Assembly (NCBI GenBank): GCA_965262505.1
Contig: CBDHFM010000030.1
Span: forward strand, 3,472,001-3,536,000
Length of the DNA: 64,000 bases
Reading direction: 5' to 3'
Origin: JACPPO01 sp965262505
GTDB lineage: Bacteria > Acidobacteriota > Vicinamibacteria > Vicinamibacterales > UBA2999
The notes beneath the pieces were generated by a model. It was not told where the DNA came from and ran no database searches. It worked only from the letters and a program-made list of their open reading frames with translations. Shown here piece by piece: positions 35,912 to 43,950 of the stretch (position 1 is the stretch's first letter; each line of letters opens with the position of its first letter). Position numbers and translations under genes: made by a program.

Positions 35912-38101
35912 TCAGTTCGTCGGCACCAGCCGCCGCAGTTCCTCGAACCAGTTCTGGACGAGGACGAGGCCGGCGTTCTCGTCTGGCGTGCCTGGCCTGA
36001 TCATCAGGAAGCGCCGCCCATCTGGCGACACATCGTAGCGCGGGTGTCCTGCGGCGTCCGCGAGGTACGTGCCTTCAAAGAGCAGCTGCGGATTCCCGGC
36101 GGTGAACACCGGATCGGTCTGCACGGCCACGGCCATCACGGCGTCGCCAATGCGATAGAACAACTCACGTCCGTCGTGGGACCAGACCGGTGCACGGCCG
36201 CCCTGAGGCGAGATCGGCCACCTGCCGCCAGGACCAGGGTAAGCCTGGACGTACACTTCGTCCCGACCCGACTCATTCGACGTGTAGGCCAACCAGCGAC
36301 CGTCGGGAGAGAAGGCCGGCCCTGCCTCAACGAACGGCGTGTCCAGGAGCGGTGAGGCGGCACCGTCGGGAGAAAGCTCCAAGACATCGGTTCCTGCAAC
36401 AAATTGACCAGCCTCGAAGACCAGGGTTTCGCCTCCAGGTGACCACGACATCGGTCGAGCCGCATCCCCCCGATTCGCGTCGACCGTCGCCAGTTCTTCT
36501 TCCTCGGCGCTGCCATCAGCCGGCCTCCAGAGCAAACTACGGCCACGGTTGAACGTGACTCGCGTGCCGTCCGGTGTCCAGATGGGATGGTCGCCCTCGA
36601 GCGTCAGCCGCAGGCGTGTGCCTCGCTCCACGCCGAAGACCCAGACACCGCCCGTGGAGCTGACCGCCACCTGCGTGCCGTCAGGTGAGAGGCGGGGGTG
36701 GGTATAGTCGTCCACCTCCGCCGTCAGCGGCGTGGCCAGCCCGTCCCGATCGACCCACATCAGTGTGTTCGGGGCAATCGCGAGGCCCCGGGCATAGACC
36801 AGCGCCCCGGTGCCCGCCACGCTGAACTGCACCGCGTTGGTGAAGGCTCCCGCATCCGCCAGGCCCTCGACCAGCGGCACCGCGCCCCCGGTGACCTGCC
36901 GCGACGCCAGATCGAACGGCACCGCCAGCAGCACGCCGTTCGACCCGTAGACCAGATGCCCGGTCGGGAGATACCTCGCGTCATGCCCGCCGTCGACGAG
37001 CACGATCCGCTCGCCGGTCGCGAGCGACTGCATGACAATCTGAGCCTGGTCCCACGACGTCCCCCCGGCGGGCCTCAACGAAAAGAGCACCCACTCACCA
37101 CCCGGCAGCAGGTGCGGGTCGGCCGCGTCCTCGCCGTCTCCGACCGGAATCACCTATTCGAGGGTACCCCCGGTGCCCGGCACGTGCCAGATCCCTCCAG
37201 GTCCCTGGCCATAGAGGATCATGTCGTCCGCGCCCCAGCTGGCACCCCACGGTCCCTGGGCCTCCGCCACCGTGACCGGTGCGCCGCCACTCACCGACAC
37301 ACGCCTGAGTTGCCCGAAGGCATAGAACCCGAGCTGCTGCCCATTGGGGGAGAAGAAGGGGTTCTGTGCGCCGATTGTCCCGGGGATTGGCAGCGCCTCC
37401 AATTGATCCAACGGTCGAAGTACCAAGACGTTGTTGGCCGTGTAGGCGACATGCGTGCCCGCCGGCGACAGGGCCACGACTTTGTCGGTCGTCCCCGTGA
37501 ACACTTCCTCGGCGCCGAGCGGAATCGGGAGACGCGCAACCGTCGCAGGCGGCTGAGGCGCGGGCCGCGTGACGCCCCAGACTGCGAGGCCGATGACCAC
37601 AGCCGTCGCCAGTGCCACCGGCACAGGTCGCCGCCACACAGGGGGCTGCGCTACCGCAAACGGCTCCGTCTGCGACACCGCCGTGTCGAACGCGCCCTCC
37701 AGCGCCAGGGACACGTCGCCGATGTCCCGCGCTCGCTGCTTTCGGTCCGTCCGCAAACAGCGCCGAAGCACGGCGGTGACTGTCGGCGGCGTCGCGGCTG
37801 GCAGCGCCGTCCAGTCCGGCTCACGCTCCAGCACGCGGGCCAGCGTTTGAGCAACGTCCTCAGCATCGAAAGCTCGCCGTCCCGACAGCATCTCGTAGAG
37901 CAGCGCGCCGAACGCCCAGATGTCGGTGCGCTTGTCGACGGTCTTGCCTTTCGCCTGCTCAGGCGACATGTAGGCCGCCGTGCCGAGGATCGTTCCCGCC
38001 TGCGTCATCGCCGGGGTCGTAATCGTCGGTGCCTGCGACATTCCAGGTGACATCGCACCCGTCGGCTCCAGCGCCTTCGCTAATGGGATTATAAACATTA
38101 C

Positions 38102-38130
38102 TTGACACAGCCTGTCAAGTTCGGTATGAT
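38102..38130 (+). promoter_or_regulatory. Transposase promoter with -35 inside the terminal repeat
   Basis: A consensus -35 TTGACA (38102-38107) and -10 TATGAT (38125-38130) are separated by exactly 17 bp, and the ATG at 38137 is 6 nt beyond. TTGACA-cagcc-TGTCAA (38102-38118) is also a perfect inverted repeat over the -35 box, a likely site for self-repression by the transposase. Confidence 0.7.
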
Positions 38131-38136
38131 TATCCC

Positions 38137-39111
38137 ATGCCGAAAAGCTACAAAGCGCCTGGGAAATCGCACCGCGAGGGCATGAGCCTGATCGATCTGG
38201 CGAGCATGTTCCCCACAGAGGAAGCCGCGACGAGGTGGTTTGAAGACGTGCTGTGGTCTGGCGAACGCTGCTGCGGGAAGTGTGGCAGCGTCGAGACGCG
38301 GACGGTGCCGAACGCGAAGCCGATGCCCTACTGGTGCACGGACTGCCGGAGCTACTTCAGCGTGCGGACCGGCACGTCGATCGCCCGCTCGAACGTCCCG
38401 CTGCGCAAGTGGGCCATGGCCATCTACCTCTGCCTGACCAGCCTCAAGAGCGTGTCAAGCATGAAGCTCCACCGAGACCTGGGCGTGTCGCAGAAAACCG
38501 CGTGGTTCATGCTGCACCGCATCCGTGAGGCCTGGGCTGAGCAACTCCCCGGCGCGTTCGCGGGGCCAGTCGAAGCCGATGAGACCTATATCGGCGGCAA
38601 GGAGAAGAACAAACACGCGAAGCGGCGACAGCACGAGGGGCGCGGGCCGGTCGGCAAGGCCGCCGTGATCGGCGTCAAGGACCGCGTGACCAAGCTGGTT
38701 CGAGCGACCGTCGTCGTGAAGACGGACACCACGACACTCCAGGGCTTCGTCACCGACAGCACCACGCCAGACGCCATGGTCTACACAGACGGTGAAGCTG
38801 GCTACGTCGGCCTCCCGCATCACGAGGTCGTGAAGCACTCAGTTGGGGAGTACGTTCGCGGGAAGGCGCACACGAACGGTATGGAGTCGTTCTGGTCGAT
38901 GCTGAAGCGGGCGCACATGGGCACGTTCCACAAGCTCAGCCCGAAGCACCTGGACCGCTACGTCCAGGAGTTCGCGGGCAAGCACAACATGCGGAACTCA
39001 GACACGCTTGCGCAGATGCGGACGACGACCGCGCGGCTTATCGGCCGGAACCTGCTCTACCGGGAGCTGGTAGCCAAAAACGGCCTCAGCTCGGGGGCGC
39101 GGTCGGCGTAG
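38137..39111 (+). CDS. IS1595-family (ISXO2-like) transposase
   Basis: A 324-residue transposase. The N-terminal zinc ribbon is CCGKCGSVETRT ... YWCTDCRSYFSVRTGT (about residues 46-80), followed by a helix-turn-helix region (SSMKLHRDLGVSQKTAWFML). The ISXO2-like DDE domain has VEADETYIGGKEKNKH, VYTDGEAGYVGL and NGMESFWSMLKRAHMG. The frame is intact, so it may be active. Its start is 6 nt after the -10 box, so the mRNA is probably leaderless. Confidence 0.93.
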   Translation: MPKSYKAPGKSHREGMSLIDLASMFPTEEAATRWFEDVLWSGERCCGKCGSVETRTVPNAKPMPYWCTDCRSYFSVRTGTSIARSNVPLRKWAMAIYLCLTSLKSVSSMKLHRDLGVSQKTAWFMLHRIREAWAEQLPGAFAGPVEADETYIGGKEKNKHAKRRQHEGRGPVGKAAVIGVKDRVTKLVRATVVVKTDTTTLQGFVTDSTTPDAMVYTDGEAGYVGLPHHEVVKHSVGEYVRGKAHTNGMESFWSMLKRAHMGTFHKLSPKHLDRYVQEFAGKHNMRNSDTLAQMRTTTARLIGRNLLYRELVAKNGLSSGARSA

Positions 39112-39189
39112 CGGCTTCAGAAGCGCCCGCGCCAGCGTATCCGGCGTGGCACCCTTGAGATCGCGCTTCGGGTCGAGCATCGGTTTCAT
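38998..39189 (-). CDS. Possible small antisense ORF overlapping the transposase end
   Basis: A 63-residue reading frame starting MKPMLDPKRDLKGATPDTLA, then basic and proline-rich. It overlaps the last 114 bp of the transposase gene on the other strand. Its first codons recur as a truncated second copy at 39727-39758 (MKPMLDSKHDL then stop), so the start of this ORF has been duplicated. Whether it is expressed is unknown. Confidence 0.35.
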   Translation of the reverse strand: MKPMLDPKRDLKGATPDTLARALLKPLRRPRPRAEAVFGYQLPVEQVPADKPRGRRPHLRKRV

Positions 39190-39192
39190 GGG
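39161..39192. repeat. 32-bp direct repeat, copy A
   Basis: TCGCGCTTCGGGTCGAGCAT... at 39161-39192 matches 39727-39758 at 30 of 32 positions in the same orientation. The two bracket a 534-bp module with two small ORFs inside the IS1595-type transposon. Confidence 0.75.
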
Positions 39193-39196
39193 TTCG

Positions 39197-39448
39197 CTAT
39201 GTTGTTGGCTTCCTGAGGCGCCTAACCTCGTCTGCCATTGCTTCAATTAGCTCTTTGCTTCCACCGGCGGCCTCAATTTCCTTGATTAAGGTGTCCGGAC
39301 CTGAGCCAGCGAGTTCTGATACGGCCTCGCTTATGATCTCGTACTCGCTCTTTGCTTGGAGACGCTTCGCCAGGTTGGCAAGCACAGCCAGCGTCTCGTG
39401 AGACAGGGTGGCCATGACGTTACCTGCGACCTCGCCCGGCTGAGTCAT
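39197..39448 (-). CDS. Transposon passenger ORF, small unknown protein
   Basis: An 83-residue product, MTQPGEVAGNVMATLSHETL..., mostly helical and acidic (SEYEIISEAVSELAGSGPDT, EAMADEVRRL). The ATG at 39448 has a GGGAGAG site and overlaps the end of the upstream ORF (39420-39692). It lies in AT-richer DNA than the host genes. The helical LANLAKRLQ...SEAVSELAG pattern resembles ribbon-helix-helix or antitoxin-like small proteins, but I cannot assign it. Confidence 0.5.
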   Translation of the reverse strand: MTQPGEVAGNVMATLSHETLAVLANLAKRLQAKSEYEIISEAVSELAGSGPDTLIKEIEAAGGSKELIEAMADEVRRLRKPTT

Positions 39449-39692
39449 CGTCTGAGTCTCTCCCCGAGCTGGATAGTCTGTCAATTACGTAAACCTTGTA
39501 GAGGGTTTCAACCTTGTTTTTGAGTTCGCCCCATTCACGCTCACCAATACTCTTCTGATCAAGATCGGAAACTTTCGTTTCCAGAGATCCGATCCTTCGC
39601 CCGGATCTGAAAATAACTAGCAGCAACGAGATCACCCCCGTCACGGCTCCAAGTGAGGCTATAACTGGCCACAACGTGGTTTGCGGGTCCAT
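39420..39692 (-). CDS. Transposon passenger ORF, small membrane-anchored coiled-coil protein
   Basis: A 90-residue product: one transmembrane helix (PVIASLGAVTGVISLLLVIF), then a polar helix likely to coil (SLETKVSDLDQKSIGEREWG) and a charged tail. The layout resembles small phage or plasmid membrane proteins, but no family is recognised. It overlaps the start of the next passenger ORF, so the two are coupled. Confidence 0.5.
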   Translation of the reverse strand: MDPQTTLWPVIASLGAVTGVISLLLVIFRSGRRIGSLETKVSDLDQKSIGEREWGELKNKVETLYKVYVIDRLSSSGRDSDDDSAGRGRR

Positions 39693-39726
39693 TCTCGCGT
39701 TTACAGGCTCAGTCTACATCACCAGG

Positions 39727-39758
39727 TCGTGCTTCGAGTCGAGCATCGGTTTCATGGG
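39727..39758. repeat. 32-bp direct repeat, copy B
   Basis: The second copy of the repeat at 39161-39192, differing at two bases. On the minus strand it encodes a truncated duplicate of the MKPMLD start of the small antisense ORF. It may mark where a passenger module was inserted or exchanged by recombination. Confidence 0.75.
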
Positions 39759-39793
39759 TGGGATTGGATTGACGCCGCATCAGGATCCCTGGA

Positions 39794-40021
39794 TTAGATG
39801 CTCTGAATATGGCCTTTGGCGCAGTCGATAATACGTAGCTCTTTGGCCATCTTCCGCACCTGCCCGATATCCACCTGCCGCTTCTTTGGGAATGTTGGGA
39901 ATGTGAGTCCGTTTAACATGATGCAGAGGGAATGCGTGTACTCCTTGACCGTATGGTCAGGCGCGCATTCCCTCTGCATAGCCATTACGTCTCTGGACTC
40001 GATTTGCCCGAACGAAGACAT
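39794..40021 (-). CDS. Transposon passenger ORF, unknown (weakly HicA-like C-terminus)
   Basis: A 75-residue product. The C-terminal half (NGLTFPTFPKKRQVDIGQVR, then KMAKELRIID) vaguely recalls the end of HicA-type mRNA interferases. The N-terminal half is unlike HicA and is encoded by a 16-bp inverted repeat (39922-39979). It starts 8 bp after the 40030-40542 ORF, a two-gene layout like a toxin-antitoxin pair. The similarity is weak and the call speculative. Confidence 0.4.
   Translation of the reverse strand: MSSFGQIESRDVMAMQRECAPDHTVKEYTHSLCIMLNGLTFPTFPKKRQVDIGQVRKMAKELRIIDCAKGHIQSI
39922..39979. repeat. Perfect 16-bp inverted repeat (hairpin)
   Basis: ATGCAGAGGGAATGCG (39922-39937) and CGCATTCCCTCTGCAT (39964-39979) are perfect reverse complements. 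The 26-nt spacer contains a second nested stem, TGACC...GGTCA. Together they form a strong cruciform or RNA hairpin inside a small passenger ORF. Confidence 0.8.
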
Positions 40022-40029
40022 TGCGCTCG

Positions 40030-40542
40030 TTACGCCGCAGCCGCGTAGATCGTATTGGCATCACTCTGCTGCCAACTCAGATTGTCCTGTGGAGTTGCGG
40101 TCTCGACGTGCTTAACAGCAACATCCACAGCGAATGGGGCCTCAGTTGTTTCTCGGGGCAGATCGTCTGGTACCGGGACCGCACCAGCCCGAACATCGGC
40201 CCTTGCGTCCTCCCATTCACGCTGCGTGCCTGGGTCTGATTGTTCGACGAATCGCACGATCGCGGACCTGAACGCGTCGAAGTCTTTGGCTTCGTTGGCG
40301 AAGTCGATGAAAAGCTTGTCCATCGTGCTCCTCAACGCGTGCTGTGTTTCGCGCAAGGTTGGCGCGCCGACGGCGATCGCGCCTGGGTTGACGCCATCAA
40401 CCCACACTCCGTCAGATTCAGGCCTGGCGAGAACGCGCGCTTGGATCGCGACTTCAACGAGGAATCCCTTTCCGATGATGGTTCCCTTGTAGTGGAAGAT
40501 CAGCGGCCACAGGACAGGTTTGCTCCTCTCCACGGTCGTCAT
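40030..40542 (-). CDS. Transposon passenger ORF, unknown
   Basis: A 170-residue product starting MTTVERSKPVLWPLIFHYKG, from the ATG at 40542 with an AAGGAG site 12 nt upstream. It contains VEVAIQARVLARPESDGVWV and IVRFVEQSDPGTQREWEDAR and an acidic tail. No family is recognised with confidence. A nested IS630 sits about 64 bp upstream of the start and may have removed its promoter. It is followed after 8 bp by the 75-residue ORF. Confidence 0.5.
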   Translation of the reverse strand: MTTVERSKPVLWPLIFHYKGTIIGKGFLVEVAIQARVLARPESDGVWVDGVNPGAIAVGAPTLRETQHALRSTMDKLFIDFANEAKDFDAFRSAIVRFVEQSDPGTQREWEDARADVRAGAVPVPDDLPRETTEAPFAVDVAVKHVETATPQDNLSWQQSDANTIYAAAA

Positions 40543-40614
40543 GTTTTGTCTTTGCTCCTTGTTTCCCAGATCGCCGAGGGAAGTGTTGCCCATTGGGGTC
40601 AATTAAAGCGCTTT

Positions 40615-41130
40615 TCATGACCGTGTGGCGGCCGCGTACCCGCAGTGCCGAACATAGTTGCGGCATTCGTCAGGGCTGAAGTGCGCCAAGCACTCGCCGA
40701 GGAACGGCCAGAGCGTCTCGGTGCTGCGACAGCGAGCGGTGCGAACGAGGGCCTTGAGCTTCGCGAAGCAGAGCTCGATGGGATTGAGGTCCGGGCTGTA
40801 GGGTGGCAAGTACCAGAGGGTGGCCCCGGCGGCCTGGATGGCGCGTTGGATGCCGGCGACCTTGTGGGCCCCGAGATTGTCGGCAATGACGATGTCGCCG
40901 GGCTGCAGGGTCGGCACCAGGATCTGTTCGATGTAGGCGCGGAAGCTCTCGCCATCGATCGCGCCGTCGAAGACCCCCGGTGCGGTCAGCCCCGTGACCC
41001 GCAACGCGGCGAGAAACGTGCTGGTCTGCCAGCGCCCGCAGGGGGCGTGGTCGTGGACGCGCGCGCCGCGCGGTGCCCGGCCGTACCGCCGAAGCAGATT
41101 GGTGGTGATGCCGGTTTCGTCCAGAAACAC
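40615..41130 (-). CDS. IS630 transposase orfB, copy 3
   Basis: A 171-residue catalytic half identical in reading to copy 1, with VFLDETGIT, VIADNLGAHK and NPIELCFAKLK intact. It needs fusion to orfA (41192-41554) by a shift at the A6 run for a full transposase. Confidence 0.88.
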   Translation of the reverse strand: MFLDETGITTNLLRRYGRAPRGARVHDHAPCGRWQTSTFLAALRVTGLTAPGVFDGAIDGESFRAYIEQILVPTLQPGDIVIADNLGAHKVAGIQRAIQAAGATLWYLPPYSPDLNPIELCFAKLKALVRTARCRSTETLWPFLGECLAHFSPDECRNYVRHCGYAAATRS

Positions 41131-41191
41131 GAGGTGGGCGACATCCCAGGTCGGCGCCGCCGCGTGCCACGCGACCCGCGCGGCCGCGACG

Positions 41192-41554
41192 TCAGGCCGA
41201 TCGTGTTCGGACGGGCGGACCGTGTTTTTTAACGGTCAGGCCGAGGGCCCGCACGGCGCGCCAGACCGTCGGCACACTCGCGGGCGTGGCGAGGGCGTCC
41301 TTCAGCTCAGCCAGCGTGCGATCCGGGTGCGCCGCAATCAGCGCGGCCAAGGTGTGTAGGTGCGGCTCAAGCATGCCGCGCCGTCCATGTCGCTGGACGC
41401 GAGGCGCCACCTCGCCCGTGTCGCGCCGCCGCTGTTTCAGTAGCCGCACCCACGACCCGCTCACGCGGTACTTCGCCGCCACCTCGGCCGCCGTCATCCC
41501 GGCATCGCTGTCGAGGAGCGCCCGCTCTCGCAGATCCATCGAATAGGCACGCAT
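41192..41554 (-). CDS. IS630 transposase orfA, copy 3
   Basis: A 120-residue DNA-binding half. It differs from copy 1 by DAGMTAAE for DAGMKAAE. The helix-turn-helix and the TVWRAV segment are intact. Confidence 0.88.
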   Translation of the reverse strand: MRAYSMDLRERALLDSDAGMTAAEVAAKYRVSGSWVRLLKQRRRDTGEVAPRVQRHGRRGMLEPHLHTLAALIAAHPDRTLAELKDALATPASVPTVWRAVRALGLTVKKHGPPVRTRSA

Positions 41555-42198
41555 CGGGCCTCCTGCATCGGTGCGCGCAGAAGTACCACGACCGCCCCAG
41601 GTAGTACAAGGCCTATTTGAAAAGCGCTTTAGTCTGAGCGGGAACCCAGATGCTTGTCAATCCCTTATTTCTACTTCGGGCGGGCGGGCCTGTCAAGGTT
41701 TGTATATAATTCCCTTCGCTAAGCCGAAGTCGAGCACCTTCACGACGCCGTCGGGCCGCAGCTTGATGTTCGCGGGCTTCAGGTCGCGGTGGATGATCCC
41801 CTGCTCGTGCGCGGCTTCAAGGGCTTCCGCAATCTGCTTCGCGATGGGCAGGGCTTCATCGACGGGGATCGCCCCTTGCGCGATGCGGTCGGCGAGCGTC
41901 GGTCCCTCGACCAGCTCCATGACGAGAGCATGGACGCCACTGGATTTCTCGAACCCGTAGATAGCAGCGATGTTGGGATGGTTCAGGGACGCGAGGGTCT
42001 TCGCTTCCCGCTCGAACCGGGCGATCCGCTCGGCGTCAGAGGCCACCGACTCGGGCAGCACCTTGACGGCCACCTGGCGATTGAGGGTCGTATCCGTCGC
42101 TCGATAGACCTCCCCCATCCCGCCCACGCCAATCTGGACAGCGATCTCATACGGGCCGAGGCGGGTGCCAGAAGCTAAGGCCATCGGAGTTGGGCCTG

Positions 42199-42204
42199 AT
42201 TATA
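42199..42204 (-). promoter_or_regulatory. -10 box of the kinase pseudogene
   Basis: On the minus strand TATAAT is followed by CAGGCCCAACTCCG and then the ATG at 42184, a spacing of 14 nt. The same TATAATCAGnCCCnACTCCnATGG arrangement recurs at 54290-54312 and 55492-55514. The MITE copy at 42205 begins right at the -10 box and has displaced any native -35 element. Confidence 0.7.
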
Positions 42205-42357
42205 GAGGCGGTTTCATAACCTCGTCGCGGGTGGCCGCGGACGGGGCCGCCCCGCTCGCGCCGCAGGCGCCTCCCACGTGACAGATGCTGTTGGCGCCGA
42301 GCACGAGTGGGGCTGTCCGCGGGCAGGACCCGTTCAAGGGTTACGAAACCGGTTACT
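42205..42357 (+). repeat. MITE-like palindromic repeat, copy 5
   Basis: About 153 bp. The left end GAGGCGGTTTCATAACCTC follows TA at 42203-42204, inside the kinase -10 region. The right end GGTTACGAAACCGGTTAC meets TA at 42358-42359, which belongs to the TAA stop of the SDR gene. Same orientation as copy 1. Confidence 0.88.
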
Positions 42358-43250
42358 TAGGGCGCGCTGGTCAAGATCGATCGCAACGCTTCTTCCAGCT
42401 CCGGATGCGTGAAGTCGAACCCGAACGCGTGCGCCTTCGCTGGTAGTACCTGCTGGCCGGTGACGACCGCGTCCGCCATCTCGCCAAGCAGCGCGCGAAG
42501 CGCGAACGCGGGGGTGGGGATGAGGGCCGGTCTTCGCAGCACGCGCCCCAGCGTGCGGGCGAACTCCAGGTTCGTCACCGGATGCGGCGCCGTGACATTG
42601 AGGGGGCCGGAAATGGCCCCGGCCGTCAGCGCCCAGCTGACCATGGCCGTCCAGTCGTCGCGATGAATCCACGAAAGATACTGCCGGCCCGATCCGAGCG
42701 GTCCACCTGCGAAGAAACGGAACGGCAGCGCCATCCGCGGCAGCGCACCTCCCTCCTTCCCCAGCACGATGCCCGTTCGCAGCAGGACGACCCGGGCCTG
42801 CGGTGCCGCCGATAGCGCCTCCTTCTCCCATGCCGCGCCCAGGGCCGCCAGGAAGCCGGATCCCGGCTTGTCCTCCTCTGTCAGTGGTACGTCGCCGCGA
42901 GCCCCATAGGTGCCGACGGCCGACGCGTTGACGAGCGTCGGGGGCACCCGGCGGACGCTTCTCATGGCCGCGACCAGCGAGCGCGTGGAGAGCACGCGAC
43001 TATTCCAGATTTCCCTCTTGTGCGCGGCCGTCCAGCGCTTGGCGATCGGCGCGCCCGCCAGATTGATCACCGCGTCCGCGTTCTCCAGCAGGTAGGCCCA
43101 GCTCGCTGACGAACCGTAGGGGTTCCACTCGACGTCCTGCGTCCGGCTCGGATGCCGCGTCAGCACCGTGACCGAGTGGCCATCTTTTCGCAGCCGGCTG
43201 ACCAACGCCGTTCCGAGAAACCCCGATCCTCCCGCGACGACAATCTGCAC
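42357..43250 (-). CDS. TIGR01777-family NAD(P)-dependent epimerase-like oxidoreductase
   Basis: A 297-residue extended SDR protein (YfcH/SDR39U1 type). Marks are the N-terminal nucleotide site VVAGGSGFLGTALVSRL, ADAVINLAGAPIAKRWTAAH, NASAVGTYGARGD, LRTGIVLGKEGGALPRM, SWIHRDDW and GPLNVTAPHPVTN. The start is GTG 43250, with TACGAT 7 nt and TTGCGT a further 18 nt upstream. It is divergent from the TetR gene with overlapping promoters. The substrate of this family is unknown. Confidence 0.92.
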   Translation of the reverse strand: MQIVVAGGSGFLGTALVSRLRKDGHSVTVLTRHPSRTQDVEWNPYGSSASWAYLLENADAVINLAGAPIAKRWTAAHKREIWNSRVLSTRSLVAAMRSVRRVPPTLVNASAVGTYGARGDVPLTEEDKPGSGFLAALGAAWEKEALSAAPQARVVLLRTGIVLGKEGGALPRMALPFRFFAGGPLGSGRQYLSWIHRDDWTAMVSWALTAGAISGPLNVTAPHPVTNLEFARTLGRVLRRPALIPTPAFALRALLGEMADAVVTGQQVLPAKAHAFGFDFTHPELEEALRSILTSAP

Positions 43251-43257
43251 GCCAGAG

Positions 43258-43323
43258 ATCGTATGCCGGACGGCGCCCTTGACGCAAAGATTGCGAAATG
43301 ATATATAAACTAACTAGTTGGTT
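43258..43323. promoter_or_regulatory. Divergent promoters and probable TetR operator
   Basis: Plus strand: -35 TTGACG (43279-43284), 17 bp, -10 TATATA (43302-43307), driving the efflux operon. Minus strand: -35 TTGCGT (43287-43282), 18 bp, -10 TACGAT (43263-43258), driving the SDR gene. AACTAACTAGTTGGTT (43308-43323) is a 16-bp near-palindrome just after the plus -10 box and over the TTG start of tetR, a fitting site for autorepression. Confidence 0.7.
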
Positions 43324-43950
43324 AACACAAGACACTCCCGCGGCGCCCGGTCCCAGGCCGCCATCTTCCGGGCCGCCGCCCACGAGTTCGCCCAGCGCGG
43401 CTACGATGCCGCCGGCGTCGACCGCATCGCCGCCAGGGCGCGCGTCAACAAGGCGATGCTCTACTACCACTACGGCAGCAAACAGGGGCTGTACGTCGAG
43501 GTGCTGCGCGACATGTTCCGCGCGGTCGGGGCCCGCACGCGCACGATCGCCGACGGCCAGGGCGCCGCCGAGGACAAGCTCGACGCCTGGATCCTGACCA
43601 TGGTCGAGGAGGCAGCGGGACGCCCGTGGTTTCCGCCCATCATGCTGCGCGAACTGGCCTCGGGCGCGGCGCACATCGACCGCGAGACCTTCGGCATGAT
43701 GAACGCGGTCTACGCGGCCGTCCGAGACGTCATCGTCCAGGGACAGCGCGAAGACGCGTTCCGAGAAGCCGATCCGCTCCTCACGTACTTCACCATCCTG
43801 CCCGCGATCTTGATCTTCTTTGCTCGCCAGCGTGTGGTGGCGCAGCGCAAGAACGTGCAGGGCCTTGCGGCGGCCGCGCCCCGCCACATCGACGAGTTCA
43901 TCCGGCACATGCAGGGGTCGGCGCGCGCAATGCTGCGGAGGCAGATATGA
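43318..43950 (+). CDS. TetR-family transcriptional regulator
   Basis: A 210-residue regulator. The N-terminal helix-turn-helix is AAIFRAAAHEFAQRGYDAAG then VDRIAARARVNKAMLYYHYG (about residues 14-55); the C-terminal half is a helical ligand domain. It starts at TTG 43318, the only start upstream of the DNA-binding domain; no ribosome site is present, and the transcript would begin about 4 nt earlier. It is the first gene of the efflux operon and overlaps the HlyD gene (ATGA). It probably represses the operon through the palindrome at 43308-43323. Confidence 0.88.
   Translation: MVNTRHSRGARSQAAIFRAAAHEFAQRGYDAAGVDRIAARARVNKAMLYYHYGSKQGLYVEVLRDMFRAVGARTRTIADGQGAAEDKLDAWILTMVEEAAGRPWFPPIMLRELASGAAHIDRETFGMMNAVYAAVRDVIVQGQREDAFREADPLLTYFTILPAILIFFARQRVVAQRKNVQGLAAAAPRHIDEFIRHMQGSARAMLRRQI

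Larger units (their letters stand above)
40606..41629 (-). mobile_element. IS630-family insertion sequence, copy 3 (nested in the IS1595-type transposon)
   Basis: 1,024 bp with the 12-bp ends AAGCGCTTTTCA / TGAAAAGCGCTT and TA at 40604-40605 and 41630-41631. Apart from one noted codon (Thr for Lys early in orfA) it is nearly identical to copy 1 and in the opposite orientation. It inserted after the IS1595-type element had already broken the kinase gene. Confidence 0.95.
38084..41714 (+). mobile_element. IS1595-family transposon with passenger genes (contains a nested IS630)
   Basis: 3,631 bp, or about 2.6 kb without the nested IS630. The 24-bp terminal inverted repeats (38084-38107 and 41691-41714) match at 18 of 24 positions, both ending inward in TTGACA. 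It is flanked by the 8-bp target duplication TTCGCTAA (38076-38083 and 41715-41722), the duplication length typical of IS1595. It holds an ISXO2-like transposase and at least four small minus-strand ORFs in visibly AT-richer DNA (about 39197-40602). It interrupts the kinase gene at codons for LAK. Confidence 0.9.
35912..42184 (-). pseudogene. Ser/Thr protein kinase with C-terminal WD40-like propeller, disrupted
   Basis: The N-terminal kinase part (41693-42184) has LGPYEIAVQIGVGGMGEVYRA, VAVKVL and HRDLKPANI and stops at DFGLAK, where the IS1595-type transposon (38084-41714) is inserted. The rest resumes at LAKALEPTG (37154-38098): GTAAYMSPEQAKG, a transmembrane helix (ALATAVVIGLAVWGV) and the first propeller blades. 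A TAG at 37154-37156 then interrupts the frame, and 35912-37153 continues with further blades to the end (WFEELRRLVPTN). Without the transposon and one 8-bp target copy the gene is exactly 878 codons in one frame, with the TAG as its only defect. Such kinases are one-protein signal sensors common in acidobacteria. Confidence 0.9.

Noticed and set aside
39794..40542. Firm call of a HicBA toxin-antitoxin pair in the transposon
   Set aside because: Only a weak C-terminal resemblance is seen and the N-terminal half of the presumed toxin is unlike HicA; kept as unknown passenger ORFs.
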